A stretch of DNA of 31,766 nucleotides, taken from the NCBI GenBank assembly GCA_028709355.1, contig JAQVXF010000001.1, positions 1 through 31,766 on the forward strand, written 5' to 3'. Numbering within the stretch: position 1 is the first letter of the stretch; the number at the start of each line of letters is the position of its first letter. Positions 15,663 to 24,149 of this stretch are shown here, one piece after another. The translations under genes and the position numbers were made by a program. This stretch comes from Syntrophomonas sp. Lineage in GTDB: Bacteria; Bacillota; Syntrophomonadia; Syntrophomonadales; Syntrophomonadaceae. The notes beneath the pieces are model-generated. The model saw only the letters and a program-made list of their open reading frames with translations, ran no database searches and had not been told where the DNA came from.

Positions 15663-16745
15663 TTATTCGATATAATCTTTGAGCTTCTTGCTGCGGGATG
15701 GATGCCGCAGCTTGCGTAAAGCCTTGGCTTCGATCTGCCGTATCCTTTCGCGGGTCACCCCGAATTCCTGGCCAACCTCCTCCAGGGTGCGGGGGCGTCC
15801 GTCATCCAGACCGAATCGCAACCGCAGAACTTTCTCTTCCCGGTCGGTGAGGGTATTCAAGATCCCGTCCATGTGCTCCCGCAAGAGCACGAATGACGCT
15901 GATTCTTCCGGGGACTCGGCCTCCTCATCGGTGATGAAATCCCCCAGGTGGCTGTCATCCTCTTCACCGATCGGTGTTTCCAGGGAAACGGGTTCCTGGG
16001 CCACCTTCATGATCTCGATCACCCGCTCCACCGATATGTCCATCTCCTCGCCCACCTCACTGGGGGTCGGTTCGCGACCAAGGGTCTGCAGCAGGCTGCG
16101 CTGCACCCGGGATAATTTGTTGATAGTCTCCACCATGTGGACCGGTATCCTTATGGTACGGGCCTGATCAGCGATAGCCCGGGTTATGGCTTGTCTTATC
16201 CACCAAGTGGCATAGGTGCTGAATTTGAATCCCTTGCGATGATCGAACTTCTCTACAGCTTTCATCAACCCCAGGTTGCCTTCCTGGATCAGGTCCAAAA
16301 ACAACATACCCCTGCCCACATAACGTTTGGCAATGCTCACTACCAATCTAAGGTTGGCTTCCACCAACTTGCGCTTAGCCTCTTCATCCCCGATTTCGAT
16401 CAACAGGGCCAACTCTATCTCCTCGGTGGCGGTAAGTAACCGTACCCGCCCGATCTCTTTCAAATACATCCGGACCGGATCATCTATCTCTACCCCTTCG
16501 GGTACCATCACTTTTTCATTCTCGATGCTCTCCGGTTCGACATCATCCGCATCATCCTCATGTTCCCCTTCTGGGCCCACAGTAATCCCCAGTGTCTGCA
16601 GATGCTCAAGAATATCGTCCAGGACGTCCGGCTCCAGTCTGTAACTCTGCAATTCCTCCATGATCTCTTCATAGGTAAGGTGTTTCTTCTTCTTGCCTTT
16701 TTCCGCCAGACTACTCACGCTTTCAGCGATTTTGTTATCTTTCAC
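15663..16745 (-). CDS. rpoD: RNA polymerase primary sigma factor (sigma-70/SigA)
   Basis: A 360-residue housekeeping sigma factor. An acidic region 1.1-like N-terminus precedes DDPVRMYLKEIGRVRLLTAT (region 1.2). Region 2 contains GLMKAVEKFDHRKGFKFS and the TYATWWIRQAITRAIADQ recognition helix. Region 3 follows (IRIPVHMVETINKL), then region 4 with LRFGLDDGRPRTLEEVG and VTRERIRQIEAKALRKL. The start is GTG 16745 (VKDNKIAESV), with GGAGGT 5 bases upstream. GTGA overlaps the dnaG stop by four bases, so the two are translationally coupled. The ORF running to 16865 lies inside dnaG and is not used. The dnaG-sigA pair is the classical Firmicute macromolecular synthesis operon. Confidence 0.98.
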   Translation of the reverse strand: MKDNKIAESVSSLAEKGKKKKHLTYEEIMEELQSYRLEPDVLDDILEHLQTLGITVGPEGEHEDDADDVEPESIENEKVMVPEGVEIDDPVRMYLKEIGRVRLLTATEEIELALLIEIGDEEAKRKLVEANLRLVVSIAKRYVGRGMLFLDLIQEGNLGLMKAVEKFDHRKGFKFSTYATWWIRQAITRAIADQARTIRIPVHMVETINKLSRVQRSLLQTLGREPTPSEVGEEMDISVERVIEIMKVAQEPVSLETPIGEEDDSHLGDFITDEEAESPEESASFVLLREHMDGILNTLTDREEKVLRLRFGLDDGRPRTLEEVGQEFGVTRERIRQIEAKALRKLRHPSRSKKLKDYIE

Positions 16746-18526
16746 AGTGAACCTCCTTCCCGGGCAAAATGTGGGACTGTGCCGATCCCTGCCATAAACC
16801 TGACTAGTGAATAAAAATCTCCACGGGCAGCCAAATCGTCTATTTGCTCCAGCATCCCCTGCCATTGGCTCTCAATCTTCTTCTGTTCCACTCGCATCAC
16901 AAACTCTTCCACTTCTATATCCAGATCGCCACCCTCTTCTGCCAATAACATGGTCACCAGGGCGCGGATGGCGGCCGCGTCATCTGAAAGGTCACCGGAC
17001 ATCATCTGACTCAACCTGGCTTCCCCGTCTCCCGTCAGTTGATCATAGGCCTTAACGAAATCCCGGTACCCTTGGTTGGCAAAAAAGCTGATCCCGATCC
17101 GGGATTTGATGTTTTGGTAAATCTGCTGATCCTTGAGCATGGCCGCCAGAATTTTCTCCTGCAGACCATATTTCCCGGAATCCCTGTTGTCACTGCTTAA
17201 GCCATCATCATCGCGGTAGCGCCTGCCCCCCGCACCCCGGCGGCCTCGGCGGAATTCCAGGGCAACCAGGTTTTCTTCCACCCTTAATTTTCGGGCCAGG
17301 GTTTTCACGAGGGAATCCTTCTCCACCGCACTGGTTACATTTTCGATGTCTTCCTTGAGAGCACTGATGATGCTTATCTTGGCATCCAAGTCCATCCGGG
17401 GGGTGGTTTGGATCAATCGGTTGAGTTTGAACTCGACATCGCTGCATACATTATTCTCGATAAATTGCCAAAATCCCTTTTTCCCGGCCGAATCTATGAA
17501 ATCATCCGGATCCTGTCCCTCCGGCAGACTGATGATCTCAACTTTTACCTCAGCGCCACGCAACACCGCCGCCGCACGCAGGGTAGCGTTTTGGCCCGCT
17601 TCATCGCCATCGTAGAGGATGGTCACCTTCTCTGCATAGCGGCGCAACAAACGGGCCTGATCCTCGGTCAAAGCGGTTCCCAATGAAGCTATAACGTTAA
17701 TGATGCCCGCCTGATGCAGTTTGATGCAATCCATATAGCCCTCCACCAGGAAGGCATTGTTGTGGTTGCGGATCGCTTCCCGCGCTTGGGCCAAGCCGTA
17801 CAGATTCTTCCGCTTGGAAAACAGTTCAGTTTCCGGAGTGTTCAAGTACTTCGGTACCGCATCCCCCAGGCTCCTACCCCCAAAACCTATCACATCACGA
17901 TTGTAGAGCATTATTGGAAACATAATCCGATGCCGGAACAAATCATAGAAGCGGCTCTGGTTGTCACTGCGTTTGACCAGGCCCGCAATCTTGATCATTT
18001 CGGAATCGTAACCCCGGCCCAGTAAATGATTGGTCAATTCCTGCCAATCTTCCCCGGCATAACCCAGACCGTAAAGCTCGATAGTCTCATCACCGATGCC
18101 CCGCCGGGCCAAATAAGCCCGGGCCTCGTCACCCAGTCCCGACCGCAGCTTGTGGTTATAGAACTGGGCCGCCGCATTGTTTAGGCTGACCATAGTCTTC
18201 CGATGATCAGCTTTGGCTCGATGCTGGGGCCGGCTTATATCCACCCCGGCTTTGGCAGCCAGAACCTCCAGGGCCTCCCGGAATTCCAGTCCATCCCTTT
18301 TCATCAGGAAGGTAAATACATTGCCCCCGGTGTGGCAGCCAAAACAATAAAACATCTGCTTGTCCCGGCTAACACTGAAAGACGGCGTTTTTTCGCCGTG
18401 GAAAGGACACAAGCCCCAGTGGTTGTTGCCTTTACGGCTGAGTTGGACCGTCTCCGCAATCAATTCCACTATGTCCAGCTGGGCTTGTACTTGTTGTATT
18501 TTTTGATCATCATCATAATACGCCAT
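16742..18526 (-). CDS. dnaG: DNA primase DnaG
   Basis: A 594-residue primase that makes RNA primers at the replication fork with DnaB helicase. The zinc-binding domain has CPFHGEKTPSFSVS and FYCFGCHTGGN (Cys40, His43, Cys61, Cys64). The RNA polymerase core carries IMFPI, DVIGFGGRSLGD and PKYLNTPET. The TOPRIM metal site is EGYMD (from Glu262) and YDGDEAG (Asp306, Asp308). A C-terminal helicase-binding domain follows from about residue 440. Length is normal. Start ATG 18526 has a weak Shine-Dalgarno. It is coupled to rpoD by a four-base overlap. Confidence 0.97.
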   Translation of the reverse strand: MAYYDDDQKIQQVQAQLDIVELIAETVQLSRKGNNHWGLCPFHGEKTPSFSVSRDKQMFYCFGCHTGGNVFTFLMKRDGLEFREALEVLAAKAGVDISRPQHRAKADHRKTMVSLNNAAAQFYNHKLRSGLGDEARAYLARRGIGDETIELYGLGYAGEDWQELTNHLLGRGYDSEMIKIAGLVKRSDNQSRFYDLFRHRIMFPIMLYNRDVIGFGGRSLGDAVPKYLNTPETELFSKRKNLYGLAQAREAIRNHNNAFLVEGYMDCIKLHQAGIINVIASLGTALTEDQARLLRRYAEKVTILYDGDEAGQNATLRAAAVLRGAEVKVEIISLPEGQDPDDFIDSAGKKGFWQFIENNVCSDVEFKLNRLIQTTPRMDLDAKISIISALKEDIENVTSAVEKDSLVKTLARKLRVEENLVALEFRRGRRGAGGRRYRDDDGLSSDNRDSGKYGLQEKILAAMLKDQQIYQNIKSRIGISFFANQGYRDFVKAYDQLTGDGEARLSQMMSGDLSDDAAAIRALVTMLLAEEGGDLDIEVEEFVMRVEQKKIESQWQGMLEQIDDLAARGDFYSLVRFMAGIGTVPHFAREGGSL

Positions 18527-18542
18527 GACTTCAACCTACTAT

Positions 18543-18571
18543 TCTATATTGTTGGAGAAATCCCTTTTTAA
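18543..18571 (-). promoter_or_regulatory. Possible promoter of dnaG-rpoD
   Basis: On the minus strand TTAAAA (18571-18566), a 17-base spacer and TATAGA (18548-18543), each with 4 of 6 consensus matches, just before dnaG. A T8 tract lies immediately upstream but with no clear stem. Confidence 0.35.
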
Positions 18572-18619
18572 TGTTAAAAAAAATCGAGCCCGCCCTCTCC
18601 TCACACCCATCCCGGTTGG

Positions 18620-19684
18620 CTATTCCCAGCAAATGCGCCTGGTATCCGGCACCATCGATTGGGGGATATAGATGTCTTTGAAAAGATTGATGCAGTAGGC
18701 GTCGCTCATGCCGGATATATAGTCCAGCACCGCCCGCTCCAATCCTTCCTGTTTGGCGATCTGCAGGTACAACGGGCTCATCTTGGAGGGATTCTTCATA
18801 TAATAATCATACAAGCTGGAGATTATGAACATAGCCCGGTTCCTTTCCTCCTGGCACACCGCACCCCGATAAATATTCTCAAACATGAATTCCCGCAAAC
18901 CCCACAAGGCCCTCTCTGCCACCGGGCCGGGTTCGACCACCACCGGTAGCCCGGCTGCCATCGCTCGGCGGGTATTGTCTATGGTATCGATCACCAGGGT
19001 CGCTATTCGCTGGCTGTGGGTAATCCCCAGGACGTCCAGGAATCTGGCCGGAATCTGGTCTAGGGTCAATAGCCCCGCCCTGATCGCATCGTCGATGTCA
19101 TGCTGAACATAGGCGATTTTGTCAGCGATGCGGATGACCTGGCCTTCCAGAGTGGATGCGTAAGACCCGCCCTGCCCGTAACCACTGTGGTGGAGGACCC
19201 CATCCAGCACCTCGAGCGACAGGTTCAGCCCGCTGTCGCCTTTATGCTGTTCAACCCGGGTGAGGACCCGAACGCTGTTTTCGCTATGCTTGAAATGACC
19301 AGAGGTTATCTCATTCAAGATCTGCTCCCCGGAATGGGCAAAGGGAGTATGCCCCACATCATGGGCCAAAGCTATCGCTTCGATCAGGTCCAGGTTCAGG
19401 TTCAGGCCGGCACCGATGGTCCGGGCAATCTGGTTCACCTCCAGGGTGTGGGTGAGTCGGGTGCGGTAATGGTCCCCGGGAGGCGCGACGAAGACCTGGG
19501 TCTTGTGTTTGAGGCGCCGGAATGACTTGGAATGGATGACCCGGTCCCTATCCACCATGAAGCAGGTGCGGATGGGATCAGGCACCTCGCTCCGCTGCCG
19601 CCCCGATGAATCCCGCGACCTCACCGCATATTCGCTCAGCCCGTCATTCTCGCGGGCCTCGATCTCCTGCCGGATGCTCACCAT
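18620..19684 (-). CDS. dgt: dGTP triphosphohydrolase-like HD protein
   Basis: A 354-residue HD-superfamily enzyme that removes triphosphate from dNTPs. The motifs are in order: KSFRRLKHKTQVF, GDHYRTRLTHTLEVNQIAR (first His), ALAHDVGHTPFAHSGE (HD pair), FKHSENSVR and IRIADKIAYVQHDIDDAIRAG (last Asp). The length matches the shorter, non-enterobacterial Dgt-like group, which often acts on several dNTPs. I chose ATG 19684 with GGGG 5 bases upstream; GTG 19690 is in frame but overlaps the Shine-Dalgarno. It lies between ppdK (with a terminator) and dnaG; a nucleotide-pool enzyme next to primase is a frequent clostridial arrangement. Confidence 0.93.
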   Translation of the reverse strand: MVSIRQEIEARENDGLSEYAVRSRDSSGRQRSEVPDPIRTCFMVDRDRVIHSKSFRRLKHKTQVFVAPPGDHYRTRLTHTLEVNQIARTIGAGLNLNLDLIEAIALAHDVGHTPFAHSGEQILNEITSGHFKHSENSVRVLTRVEQHKGDSGLNLSLEVLDGVLHHSGYGQGGSYASTLEGQVIRIADKIAYVQHDIDDAIRAGLLTLDQIPARFLDVLGITHSQRIATLVIDTIDNTRRAMAAGLPVVVEPGPVAERALWGLREFMFENIYRGAVCQEERNRAMFIISSLYDYYMKNPSKMSPLYLQIAKQEGLERAVLDYISGMSDAYCINLFKDIYIPQSMVPDTRRICWE

Positions 19685-19888
19685 CTTCACCCCTTTGAAC
19701 CAAGATTCTGCTTTGCCTGCACCCTGACCGGTACAATGCCCGGCCCTATCCCGGTGACGGGAACAAAATATAATACGCCGGCGAAGGCCAAAGCTTACTA
19801 TAACCTCTTAATACTATTAATTCGACATTAATTCCTCTAATTATCTCTACATTGCTTTTATAGTTCGGCTCGAGGGTCTTACCATAAC

Positions 19889-19918
19889 AAAAAGGGGCCT
19901 GGGCAAACCCAGGACCCC
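19889..19918 (-). terminator. Terminator after ppdK
   Basis: On the minus strand GGGGTCCTGGG and CCCAGGCCCC (one bulged T) close around TTTG, then TTTTTG. It is about 20 bases after the ppdK stop and separates the glyQ-to-ppdK run from dgt. Confidence 0.88.
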
Positions 19919-19938
19919 ATACATTTTTGCCGACAGTG

Positions 19939-21255
19939 CTAGCCGTTGGTTAATTGCGCCTGGGCAGCGGCCAAACGAGCGATGGGTATCCGGTAAGGCG
20001 AACAGCTTACGTAGTCCAGTCCAATGAGATGACAAAACTCTACCGAACTCGGTTCGCCGCCATGTTCACCACAGATGCCCATCAATATATCCGGCTTGGT
20101 GGTGCGGGCTTTTTCCACCGCTATCTTCATCAGGCCCCCTACTCCTTTGCGGTCCAGGACGGCGAAGGGATTGTCTTTCATGATCTTCCTCTCCAAATAC
20201 ACCGGAATGAACTTGCCTTCCGCATCATCCCGACTGAATCCTAATGTGGTCTGGGTCAGGTCATTGGTCCCGAAGGAGAAGAATTCTGCCTGCTCGGCTA
20301 TTTCGTCGGCTACTATACAAGCCCGAGGCAACTCCAGCATGGTTCCCAGTACGAAATCAAGCTCCTCCTGATGGCCCTGTTTCACCTCGGTATACACTTT
20401 CAGAATATCTTCACGCAGCAAGGTGAATTCCATCTGGTCCATCACTAGCGGTATTTCTACCTCGGTGAAGGTGGCCACGCCCTCTCCCTGGAGCAGGTAC
20501 ATGGCTTCAAAGATAGCCCGGGCCTGCATGATGTAAATCTCCGGATAAGTCAAGCCCAGGCGGCACCCCCGGTGTCCCAGCATCGGATTGGCTTCCGATA
20601 ACTGCTGCACTTTTTTGGCCATCTGCTCTTTGGCAAAGATTTCATAGGGATTGGCATTCCTATATTTCATCTCGGCGATTTCCAACATCAGCGATTCATG
20701 GTCAGGCAGAAATTCGTGCAGGGGCGGATCAAGCAATCGTATGGTCACCGGAAATGGCGCCATCGCCTTGAGGATACCATAGAAGTCATCCCGCTGGAAC
20801 GGCAGCAGTTTGGCCAGGGCCTTCTGCCGGTCCTCCAGATTATCGGCCAATATCATCTCCTGCACGCTGGGCAGTCGCTCCTGAGCCATGAACATATGCT
20901 CGGTCCGGCACAGGCCGATGCCTTGAGCCCCAAATTCCCTGGCCTTCATAGCATCCTCAGGAGTATCCGCATTGGCGCGCACCCCGAGTCTTTTGACTTC
21001 GTCCGCCCAGGTCAGCAGGATTTGGAACTCGTCAGATAGAGTGGGTTCGATCATCGGCACCTCACCGATCATGACATTTCCGGTCGAACCATCGATGGTT
21101 ATGATGTCCCCTTCTTTCACAGTCACCCCGTTGGCACTAAATAGGCGACTGGCTAAATCGATCTTGATGGTCTCACAACCGCATACACAAGGTTTGCCCA
21201 TGCCCCGGGCCACTACCGCCGCGTGTGAAGTCATCCCCCCCCTGGCAGTCAACAC
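19939..21255 (-). CDS. ppdK: Pyruvate, phosphate dikinase, C-terminal part (after frameshift)
   Basis: This 438-residue frame holds the phosphohistidine domain and the PEP/pyruvate barrel. LTARGGMTSHAAVVARGMGKP contains the His that carries phosphate between the two active sites and, two residues before it, the Thr that the regulator PpsR phosphorylates. The barrel shows GIGLCRTEHMF, RLLDPPLHEFLP, GHRGCRLGLTYPEIY, FSFGTNDLTQTTLGFSRDD and the catalytic Cys in MGICGEHGGEP. The GTG at 21255 is only the first possible start in this frame: the true protein continues upstream in this frame to about 21315, then in the other frame. As a separate protein it would lack the ATP-binding domain. Confidence 0.8.
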   Translation of the reverse strand: MLTARGGMTSHAAVVARGMGKPCVCGCETIKIDLASRLFSANGVTVKEGDIITIDGSTGNVMIGEVPMIEPTLSDEFQILLTWADEVKRLGVRANADTPEDAMKAREFGAQGIGLCRTEHMFMAQERLPSVQEMILADNLEDRQKALAKLLPFQRDDFYGILKAMAPFPVTIRLLDPPLHEFLPDHESLMLEIAEMKYRNANPYEIFAKEQMAKKVQQLSEANPMLGHRGCRLGLTYPEIYIMQARAIFEAMYLLQGEGVATFTEVEIPLVMDQMEFTLLREDILKVYTEVKQGHQEELDFVLGTMLELPRACIVADEIAEQAEFFSFGTNDLTQTTLGFSRDDAEGKFIPVYLERKIMKDNPFAVLDRKGVGGLMKIAVEKARTTKPDILMGICGEHGGEPSSVEFCHLIGLDYVSCSPYRIPIARLAAAQAQLTNG

Positions 21256-22583
21256 CCCCTGCGAATGGACAATACCATGGATATCATCTGGAGCGGTCTC
21301 GTTTCGTACCAGTATACTCTCTCCCCGGCTTCGCCCAGTTTCTCGGCCAGGTCTGCATCCAGCACCACCCGGCCGCTAGCTGCGCCTGGAGATGCCGGCA
21401 AACCCTTAGCGATAGGTTCCAAATGGGCCGAGGTATCTATCTGCCGATGCAGGAGTTGATCGATCTGCTCGGGATCTATCCTCAGCAAGGCCTCTCCCTG
21501 GCTGATCAGTCCTTCGCTCACCATATCCACCGCGATCTTAACCGCCGCTTTGGTAGTCCTCTTGCCGGTCCTGGTCTGCAGCATGTACAGGACCCCTTTT
21601 TCCACGGTGAACTCGATGTCCTGCATGTCCCGATAATGTTTTTCCAGATTATTGCAGGTATTCACGAATTGTTCATATACAGACGGGAGGTTCTCTTTGA
21701 GATTGGATATCGGCAGGGGGGTGCGGATACCAGCCACTACATCCTCTCCCTGGGCATTGACCAGGAATTCCCCGTACAGTTCACGCTCTCCGGTGGAGGG
21801 ACTGCGGGTAAAAGCCACCCCGGTCCCGCAGTCTTCGCCAAGATTGCCAAAGGCCATGCACTGCACATTCACAGCAGTGCCCAAATCATCCCTGATCTTA
21901 TTGATGCGTCGATATACGATAGCTCGCTGGTTGTTCCAGGAACCGAACACGGCTGTTATCGCCATGATCAATTGCTCCCGCACGTCCTGCGGAAAATCAA
22001 TGCCTTTGTCCTTTTTGACCTGGTTTTTGTATTCCGATATCATAGCCAATAGCTCACTAGCTGGGATCTCATAATCGAATATCAATCCCAGTTTCCTCTT
22101 ATATTTCTCAATGATGTCATCGAAGTGGGCATGTTCCATTTCCAAAACCACATTGCCAAACATTTGAATAAACCTGCGGTAGCAATCATAAGCGAACCTC
22201 TCGTCACCGGATAAGCTGGCCAGGCCCTGGACCGACTCATCGTTGAGACCCAGGTTTAAAATGGTGTCCATCATGCCGGGCATGGACACCGCCGCCCCTG
22301 ACCTTACTGAGACCAGCAGCGGGTTGTCCCTGTCCCCGAAGCTCTTGCCGGTCTTTTCCTCCAGCTGGGCCAGCGCCGCAAAAGTCTGTTCCAGGATTCC
22401 CGCCGGAAATTCCTGTCCCAAGGCCAGGTACTCATTACAAGCTTCCGCAGTTATGGTGAAGCCAGGCGGAACCGGCAACCCGATCCTGGTCATCTCCGCC
22501 AGGTTGGCCCCCTTGCCGCCCAGGATCGATTTCATGTCTGATTTCCCTTCTTCAAATAGATAAACCCACTTCTTGCTAGACAT
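21249..22583 (-). CDS. ppdK: Pyruvate, phosphate dikinase, N-terminal part (before frameshift)
   Basis: This 444-residue frame carries the ATP-grasp nucleotide-binding domain: SILGGKGANLAEMTRIGLPV, PPGFTITAEACNEYL, SVRSGAAVSMPGMMDTILNL, VQCMAFGNLGEDCGTGVAFTR, EGLISQGEALLRIDP and KGLPASPGAASGRVV. Residues 1-423 are genuine PPDK; the last 21 are read out of frame and end at 21249. The start ATG 22583 overlaps the end of ppsR by 8 bases, so kinase and regulator are probably co-translated. The gene is the metabolic target of that regulator. Confidence 0.85.
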   Translation of the reverse strand: MSSKKWVYLFEEGKSDMKSILGGKGANLAEMTRIGLPVPPGFTITAEACNEYLALGQEFPAGILEQTFAALAQLEEKTGKSFGDRDNPLLVSVRSGAAVSMPGMMDTILNLGLNDESVQGLASLSGDERFAYDCYRRFIQMFGNVVLEMEHAHFDDIIEKYKRKLGLIFDYEIPASELLAMISEYKNQVKKDKGIDFPQDVREQLIMAITAVFGSWNNQRAIVYRRINKIRDDLGTAVNVQCMAFGNLGEDCGTGVAFTRSPSTGERELYGEFLVNAQGEDVVAGIRTPLPISNLKENLPSVYEQFVNTCNNLEKHYRDMQDIEFTVEKGVLYMLQTRTGKRTTKAAVKIAVDMVSEGLISQGEALLRIDPEQIDQLLHRQIDTSAHLEPIAKGLPASPGAASGRVVLDADLAEKLGEAGERVYWYETRPLQMISMVLSIRRGC

Positions 22584-23397
22584 TACTCAACCTCCTATAG
22601 TAGATTTCGAGGATCTTGCTGGCTGTCTCTTCTACCGCCCGGTTGGTCACGTCGATGACCGGGCAACCCAGTTTCTTCATTATCCTGTCTGCATATTCCA
22701 ACTCCTCCAAAATCCTTTCGTAGTTGGCATAGCTGGCTTGTCCAGTCAGTCCCAGGGTTTTCAGCCTTTCGATACGGATGCTGTTCAATAGATCCGGTTT
22801 GATCACCAGGCCTATCACTTTGCCGCGTTCCAATCGGAACAGTTCATCTGGTGGTGTCACCTCGGGTACCAGAGGTACATTGGCGACCTTAACCCTTTTA
22901 TGGGCCAAGTACATGGATAGGGGCGTTTTCGAGGTACGGGATACACCTACCAGTACAATATCAGCCAGGGTTATACCCTTGGGATCTTTGCCATCGTCGT
23001 AGCGGACAGCGAATTCTACCGCTTCCACCCGGCGGTAATACATCTCGTCCACCCGGCGCAGCAAGCCTGGTTCTCGCTTCGGAGCCAGTTGGCTGGCCTC
23101 CTCGAAGGCTGAAATTATCGGGCCCAGCACGTCTACACAGACGACTCCCGAACGGTGGGCTTCCTGGCGCAGGAATTCCGCCAATTCATTTAAAACCAGA
23201 GTATAGGCTATCATAAAGTGGTTTTCGGCAGCTTGATGCACAACCTCGGCCAAGGTGCCTTTGTCGCTTATGTTGGGTATCTGCCGTATCTCCATGGTTC
23301 CGGAGTTGAATTGACTGGCCGCTGCCCTGACCACCATCTCGGCCGTCTCGCCGATGGAGTCAGATACAATAAAAACCCCGGGTAAATGATCAGACAA
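22576..23397 (-). CDS. ppsR: Pyruvate, phosphate dikinase regulatory protein (bifunctional kinase/pyrophosphorylase)
   Basis: A 273-residue DUF299-type regulator that inactivates PPDK by ADP-dependent phosphorylation of its active-site Thr and reactivates it by phosphate-dependent removal, releasing pyrophosphate. Signatures: VFIVSDSIGETAEMV near the N-terminus, VDVLGPIISAFEE, and the P-loop-like GVSRTSKTPLSMYLA (151-165). NYERILEELEYADRIMKKLGCPVIDVTNRAVEETA closes the family pattern. The start is TTG 23397 with GGAGGAGGT 8 bases upstream. It lies between ccpN and ppdK, the same pairing as yqzB-yqfL in Bacillus, but here the target enzyme gene is directly downstream. Confidence 0.95.
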   Translation of the reverse strand: MSDHLPGVFIVSDSIGETAEMVVRAAASQFNSGTMEIRQIPNISDKGTLAEVVHQAAENHFMIAYTLVLNELAEFLRQEAHRSGVVCVDVLGPIISAFEEASQLAPKREPGLLRRVDEMYYRRVEAVEFAVRYDDGKDPKGITLADIVLVGVSRTSKTPLSMYLAHKRVKVANVPLVPEVTPPDELFRLERGKVIGLVIKPDLLNSIRIERLKTLGLTGQASYANYERILEELEYADRIMKKLGCPVIDVTNRAVEETASKILEIYYRRLSNV

Positions 23398-23414
23398 TAT
23401 TCAATACCTCCTCC

Positions 23415-24065
23415 TTATTTCAAGGCAAGATCCAGAAACAACCTGGTTATATTGGTCTTGGTGATCCTACCCACCACTTCCAGATGTTCTTTGCCCATCA
23501 GCTCTCCAGACCGGCGCACGACTGGCAGTGAATCAACTTCATGCTCCACCAGTCTTTTGACCACGGTCACCACTGAATCCTCGATGTCAGCGGTAATAAC
23601 ATTGGGCATGCGGGTCATTATAACGCTGACCGGCACCTTATGGATATCAACCTTCCCCATGGTGGCTTTGAGCAAGTCTTTGCGTGACGCCAAGCCAGCC
23701 AGGAAATTACTCTCATCGACCACAAAAAGCGTTCCTATGTCCTCCAAAAACAGGGTAACGATGGCATCATAAATGCTGGTTTTCTCTTTCACCACGATGG
23801 GCATGGACATGATGTCCTTGACCCGGTACTGATTGAGAACCTTCTTGATCCTGGTGTTGAAGCCGTCCGCCTTGTAGGTGTAGCCTACCCGGGGTTTGGC
23901 CTCCAAATAGCCAGACATGGTCAGGACAGCCAGGTCAGGGCGCAGAGCTGCCCGGGTGACCTCGAGGATCTCAGCTATATTTTCACCGGTAATCGGCCCT
24001 TGCTTTTTGACAATATCCAGGATTTTCTCTTGCCGCTCATTCAGCTCGATGTTTTTCACCACCAA
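23415..24065 (-). CDS. ccpN: CcpN-like transcriptional repressor (HTH plus two CBS domains)
   Basis: A 216-residue regulator with a winged helix-turn-helix at about 8-65 (LNERQEKILDIVKKQGPIT, then ENIAEILEVTRAALRPDLAVL) and two CBS domains at about 80-140 and 147-212. In Bacillus subtilis CcpN (YqzB) represses gluconeogenic genes and senses ATP/ADP through its CBS pair. Its place directly before ppsR and ppdK supports the same theme, control of pyruvate-to-PEP flux. The start is ambiguous among TTG 24065, GTG 24062 and GTG 24059, none with a Shine-Dalgarno. A predicted promoter would place the transcript start almost on the start codon, so the mRNA may be leaderless. Confidence 0.88.
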   Translation of the reverse strand: MVVKNIELNERQEKILDIVKKQGPITGENIAEILEVTRAALRPDLAVLTMSGYLEAKPRVGYTYKADGFNTRIKKVLNQYRVKDIMSMPIVVKEKTSIYDAIVTLFLEDIGTLFVVDESNFLAGLASRKDLLKATMGKVDIHKVPVSVIMTRMPNVITADIEDSVVTVVKRLVEHEVDSLPVVRRSGELMGKEHLEVVGRITKTNITRLFLDLALK

Positions 24066-24069
24066 TTAT

Positions 24070-24098
24070 GCTATACTTTTTGGGTTTTACCACCCCAA
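24070..24098 (-). promoter_or_regulatory. Possible ccpN promoter with internal inverted repeat
   Basis: On the minus strand TTGGGG (24098-24093), 17 bases, TATAGC (24075-24070). The spacer region includes GGGT-GGTAAA-ACCC, an inverted repeat that could be an operator. Predicted start falls at about 24063. Confidence 0.35.
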
Positions 24099-24118
24099 TT
24101 ACATATACTTTATAGACT

Positions 24119-24145
24119 AAAAAAATCCTGTTTGGCAAGGGAAAT
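24119..24145 (-). terminator. Weak terminator candidate after glyS
   Basis: On the minus strand TCCCTTG pairs imperfectly with CAGGA around CCAAA, followed by eight T. The stem is poor, so termination may be partial between glyS and ccpN. Confidence 0.4.
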
Positions 24146-24149
24146 TTTT

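Larger units (their letters stand above)
19939..22583 (-). pseudogene. ppdK: Pyruvate, phosphate dikinase gene broken by one frameshift (whole locus)
   Basis: Two minus-strand frames together make one full-length PPDK of about 880 residues. The first frame reads true to ...GEAGERV and then turns into 21 unrelated residues. The other frame continues exactly where it should, with ILVRNETAPDDIHGIVHSQG. One extra base near 21313-21320 (GTATACTGG instead of, for example, GTAATACTGG) would restore a single ORF. No slippery heptamer or stimulatory structure was seen. It may be a sequencing or assembly error, a recent mutation or, least likely, recoding. PPDK interconverts pyruvate, ATP and phosphate with PEP, AMP and pyrophosphate. 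Confidence 0.85.

Noticed and set aside
21305..21325. Programmed ribosomal frameshift in ppdK
   Set aside because: No slippery heptamer, internal Shine-Dalgarno or downstream structure is evident, and PPDK is not known to use recoding. Sequence error or mutation is simpler.
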